A stretch of 64,000 nt of DNA from Burkholderiales bacterium. Lineage in GTDB: Bacteria > Pseudomonadota > Gammaproteobacteria > Burkholderiales > Ga0077523. Position numbers and translations under genes: made by a program. Of the stretch, positions 59,808 through 64,000 are shown in pieces. How positions within the stretch are numbered: the first letter of the stretch is position 1; the number at the start of each line of letters is the position of its first letter. Under the pieces are notes generated by a model, which saw only the letters and a list, made by a program, of their open reading frames with translations, was not told the DNA's origin and ran no database searches. The DNA lies in assembly GCA_019745565.1 (NCBI GenBank), contig JAIESW010000065.1:1-64000 (forward strand). The letters run 5' to 3'.

Positions 59808-61292
59808 TCAGTTTTCCTCTTCGGGCGCCAGGTCGCCCAGGCCGTACCGGCGCAGCTTCACGTACAGGCTCTGGCGGCTGAGACCCAGCATCTCGGCGGC
59901 CGAAGCGCGATTGTCACCGGTCAGTTCGAGCGCGGCTTCGATGCACAGGCGCTCGATCAGGTCGGTGGATTCGCGCACGAGATCCTTGAGCGACACGCGG
60001 CCGACCAACTCGGTGAGTTGCTCGACCGAGCGCGGGAGTTCGCGGCCCGCGCGCGAGTCGGCCATCAGGCGGCGGCCGACGTTGCGGATGGTGAAGCCGA
60101 GGCAGGGTTCCTCGGCGTGCGGTACCGCGACCGCGGAGATCTCCACTTCGGTGGACGTGCCGAACTCGCCCAGCAGCGTGGTCGCATACAGCTGCACCGA
60201 TCCGTGCTGGCGCAGGTTCGAGGTCAGCACCTTGAGATCGACGCCGGGGCGGCCGAGCCAGCGCTCGAGCGATTCGCCGCGCACCAGTTCCTCGGTGGCG
60301 ATCTGCGCGAGATCGATGAACGCGCGGTTCGCCGTGAGGATGCGACCGGTGAGATCGGTGACGACGAAGCCGTCGGGCGCGTTCTCGACCAGTTCCAGCA
60401 TGGCGGACTTGCGCTTCGGCACGACGTCCACGCTGGCACCGGCGTCCTGACGGGCCAGACGCACCAGGAAGTACGCGCTGTTCTCCTGGCGGAAGAGCGA
60501 TGCCGCGAGCAGGAACTCGCGCTTGCCGGATGCCAGGCGTACCCGCAGATCATCGCTGCGCCCGGCGGTACGCGTGGCCCCGATCAGGGCCTTGATAGCC
60601 TGCATGCTGTCGGTATCGAAGCCTTCGGGGAAGGTGCGGCCGACCAGACGCTTGACGTTCTCCTCCAGCAGTTCGGCCGCGGCCGGATTCGCTTCGGTGA
60701 TGCGCAACGTCGCAGCATCGACGATCAGCACCGCTTCGGCGGACATCTCGAACAGCAGGCGGTAGCGCGTCTCCACGTGGCGCAGGCGCCAGTAGTCGCG
60801 TTCCATCGACTGCTGCGCGGCCACCAGTCGCTGCTGCAGGGCGGCCACCGACCGCAGGTCGCGCCCGACCACCACCATGCCGCCGTCCTTGCCGACGCGG
60901 ATGGCGGAATACAGAACCGGGACGTCGGCACCCTTGGCCGACGGATGGTTCACGTGGCGCCAGCGCGTGGCGGAATTCGCAGCGGCCTCGCGCAGCAGCG
61001 CTTCCACCTTCGGGCGGCTCTCCACCGTGACGACGTCGGCCCAGGCCTGGCCGATCCAGCTGCCGTAACCCTCGGCGGACATCTCGGCGCTGCCGAATGA
61101 CAGATCGCGGATCACGCCGTGACGATCGAGCACCAGCGCGACGTCGGTGGTCGCGGCGATGAGGGTCGCGGCGGCCTCGGGATCGAGTCCGCCCAACGAT
61201 TTCTTCGGTGCGTCGAAATGCTTCGCCGGCGACGCACCGAGATCAGCGTCACGCCGCACGACTTCGGCATCCCCACCCTGCCGTGGCTTCAA
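59808..61292 (-). CDS. ppsR: Photosynthesis gene repressor PpsR/CrtJ
   Basis: A 494-residue repressor of bch, crt and puc genes under oxygen. Domains: PAS-N (about 45-150, DVALVLDRHGVIRDLSFG), Q-linker (LVAAQQSMERDYWRLRHV), PAS1, PAS2 (ENAPDGFVVTDLTGRILTAN), and a C-terminal Fis-type helix-turn-helix (RASAAEMLGLSRQSLYVKLR). Two Cys are seen, one in PAS2 (EEPCLGF) and one before the helix-turn-helix (ERLCIEAALEL), the latter matching the position used for redox sensing in homologs. Its start overlaps the stop of aerR (ATGA), so antirepressor and repressor are made together. Confidence 0.95.
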   Translation of the reverse strand: MKPRQGGDAEVVRRDADLGASPAKHFDAPKKSLGGLDPEAAATLIAATTDVALVLDRHGVIRDLSFGSAEMSAEGYGSWIGQAWADVVTVESRPKVEALLREAAANSATRWRHVNHPSAKGADVPVLYSAIRVGKDGGMVVVGRDLRSVAALQQRLVAAQQSMERDYWRLRHVETRYRLLFEMSAEAVLIVDAATLRITEANPAAAELLEENVKRLVGRTFPEGFDTDSMQAIKALIGATRTAGRSDDLRVRLASGKREFLLAASLFRQENSAYFLVRLARQDAGASVDVVPKRKSAMLELVENAPDGFVVTDLTGRILTANRAFIDLAQIATEELVRGESLERWLGRPGVDLKVLTSNLRQHGSVQLYATTLLGEFGTSTEVEISAVAVPHAEEPCLGFTIRNVGRRLMADSRAGRELPRSVEQLTELVGRVSLKDLVRESTDLIERLCIEAALELTGDNRASAAEMLGLSRQSLYVKLRRYGLGDLAPEEEN

Positions 61293-62176
61293 CTGCGTGT
61301 TGCTCCCCGATCAACCAGCAGGCTTTCGACCCGCTGCACTGCTTCCCGACCATCGCGTGCCGAGGCATCGGCCCCCACCGCGGCAACCAGGTCCGGATAC
61401 TTGATGAACAAGGGCCCGCCCACCATGACGACCAGGTCGCCGTTGCGCGAAGCCTTGCGGATGGCACTCACTTCGGCTGCGAGAACTTCCACCCGGACCT
61501 CACAACCCACCGACAGGCCCACCGCGTCGAACCACTCGCTGCGGACCAGACCCGGCAGATCGTCGCTGGTCGCCGGCGGTTCACCCCATACGTCCCAACC
61601 GCCACGGCGGAAATAATCGCCGACAATTATAAGGCCCAGCACGTGCTGTTCTCCAGGCGCCGGCACGAGCAGGATGCGGCGACCGCTGGGCACCGCATGC
61701 CCTTCTTCCCGGAAAGCGGGACTCAGACCCCGCAGGACCTGCTGCAGGCGCCACAGGCCGACCGTCACTTCGGTGAAGTCGCAGAGGTCCGCCTCCCACA
61801 ATTCGCCCAGGCGGCGCGCGGCGGGCGTGATGAGCTTCAAGTAGAGCGTCTCGAGGGGTGTGCCCTGGGCACGCATCGCATCGACATAGGCTGCGGCAAC
61901 GGCACCGTCCTGCTCCACCACCATGCGCGTGAACTCGGCGACGGTCCTCGCGTCCGGACCGTCGGCACCGATGTCGGGCAGGACCGGGCAGTCGGCCGCC
62001 TCGCCATGGGCCAGCATCAGACGGGGAATGATCTCCGTCTCGATGGTCTTGAAGAGCTGCGAGACGTGCTCGTGGGCACCATCGCAGGCGTGCTGCCCTC
62101 CCGTTCTTTCGAGGTGGCCGCCGTCAGTCGCGCTTTCTGGGTCCCAGTTGCCGGTAAGCCGATTCAGCCTGTCCAT
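61289..62176 (-). CDS. aerR: Cobalamin-binding antirepressor AerR/PpaA
   Basis: A 295-residue protein of the AerR/PpaA family, which binds vitamin B12 and counteracts PpsR/CrtJ. The B12-binding region (SCHIC type) has LLVPAPGEQHVLGLIIVGDY, whose His is the lower cobalamin ligand in homologs, and GLSVGCEVRVEVLAAEVSAI after it. The ATG at 62176 is preferred because GGGAGGAAGAG precedes it and a PpsR-type site lies just upstream; ATG at 62287 (with GGAG) would add 37 residues. It is divergent from bchF. Confidence 0.9.
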   Translation of the reverse strand: MDRLNRLTGNWDPESATDGGHLERTGGQHACDGAHEHVSQLFKTIETEIIPRLMLAHGEAADCPVLPDIGADGPDARTVAEFTRMVVEQDGAVAAAYVDAMRAQGTPLETLYLKLITPAARRLGELWEADLCDFTEVTVGLWRLQQVLRGLSPAFREEGHAVPSGRRILLVPAPGEQHVLGLIIVGDYFRRGGWDVWGEPPATSDDLPGLVRSEWFDAVGLSVGCEVRVEVLAAEVSAIRKASRNGDLVVMVGGPLFIKYPDLVAAVGADASARDGREAVQRVESLLVDRGATRS

Positions 62177-62228
62177 CGGTTCTCTTCCTCCCAAACGAGA
62201 ACGGGGGCGTAAACCCCTGTGGCTGCTG

Positions 62229-62246
62229 TGTTCTGTGCGCCCGACA
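62229..62246. promoter_or_regulatory. PpsR/CrtJ-type operator upstream of aerR-ppsR
   Basis: TGT (62229-62231) and ACA (62244-62246) are exactly 12 bases apart. The site lies 53-70 bases before the chosen aerR start and would let PpsR control its own operon. It falls inside the coding region if aerR starts at 62287, so the start choice and the site support each other but are not independent. Confidence 0.5.
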
Positions 62247-62368
62247 CCAATCTGCCTGTCTGACGCTGACACTTTATGTGCGTCCATTGTCGGCTCCGGA
62301 CCCGTTGGGTGCAACTTGGCCGTCGTTTCGGCGAAGTTGGCGCATGTGTAGACCCGGTGCCGAGTTCA

Positions 62369-62402
62369 TGTCAACTTGTATTTACGTCTTTACTTGTTGA
62401 CA
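62369..62402. promoter_or_regulatory. Compound palindrome upstream of bchF (PpsR-like half-sites)
   Basis: TGT (62369-62371) - N12 - ACG (62384-62386) overlaps CGT (62385-62387) - N12 - ACA (62400-62402), so the two 18-bp near-consensus PpsR sites share a central ACGT. The outer arms extend to TGTCAAC and GTTGACA. Each single site has one mismatch to TGT-N12-ACA. It lies 57-90 bases before bchF. Confidence 0.5.
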
Positions 62403-62458
62403 CTCACCGGCGTGCGTCTTAGATTCCTGACACAACACCGGGCGAGGAGAGCATCGGG

Positions 62459-64000
<1,542 letters not shown>

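Noticed and set aside
62257..62271. TGT...ACA upstream of aerR as another PpsR site
   Set aside because: The spacing is 9 bases rather than 12.

Overview
The window is a piece of a GC-rich chromosome of a purple, bacteriochlorophyll-a-making proteobacterium that also fixes CO2. A red-type (form IC) RuBisCO operon with CbbR and CbbX, and one flank of a photosynthesis gene cluster (aerR-ppsR, bchG-pucC-like-bchP, bchF-bchN), point to a facultative phototroph. Gene order and the many liv/acyl-CoA genes fit Betaproteobacteria best, but I cannot fix the taxon from sequence alone. No rRNA, tRNA or CRISPR array is visible.

1-3.6 kb: the distal end of an integron cassette array. Three complete attC sites and one truncated attC lie in the same orientation, so the integrase, if there is one, lies to the left of the window. 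The cassettes carry a lipoprotein, an unknown protein, a three-gene unit (HxlR regulator divergent from SnoaL-like and SDR genes) and a secreted unknown protein. 3.6-10.6 kb: serine hydrolase; a three-gene membrane/secreted redox-type operon (DUF1353-like, cytochrome b-like membrane protein, FMN-binding protein); small stress/housekeeping enzymes; chromate transporter.

10.6-21.4 kb: Calvin-Benson-Bassham region, cbbR divergent from cbbL-S-X-F-P-T-Z-Y-A, with two CbbR-type half-site pairs in the control region. 21.7-36.7 kb: regulators, hydrolases, a frameshifted amidohydrolase beside its intact paralog, an APC-family permease, and an acyl-CoA block (SDR, acyl-CoA dehydrogenase, thiolase, thioesterase), then surE. 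36.7-41 kb: polyamine-type ABC transporter. 41-51 kb: FadB-type enzyme, a complete liv ABC transporter and an acyl-CoA ligase. Together with 30-36 kb this makes an uptake, activation and beta-oxidation neighbourhood.

51.7-64 kb: light control and pigment synthesis. A heme oxygenase (biliverdin supply) faces a kinase-dead bacteriophytochrome. The phytochrome is translationally coupled to a PpsR paralog that keeps PAS-N, Q-linker, PAS1 and PAS2 but has no helix-turn-helix and no cysteine. Upstream on the same strand are bchG-pucC-like-bchP (ATGA overlaps) and a small membrane protein; then full-length ppsR coupled to aerR; then divergent bchF-bchN. PpsR-type TGT-N12-ACA sites sit before bchG and aerR, with a related compound palindrome before bchF. 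The HTH-less PpsR coupled to the phytochrome is the most interesting system here.

A dispersed family of C-rich/G-rich repeats with variable hairpins occurs six times between genes, once inside the Calvin operon.
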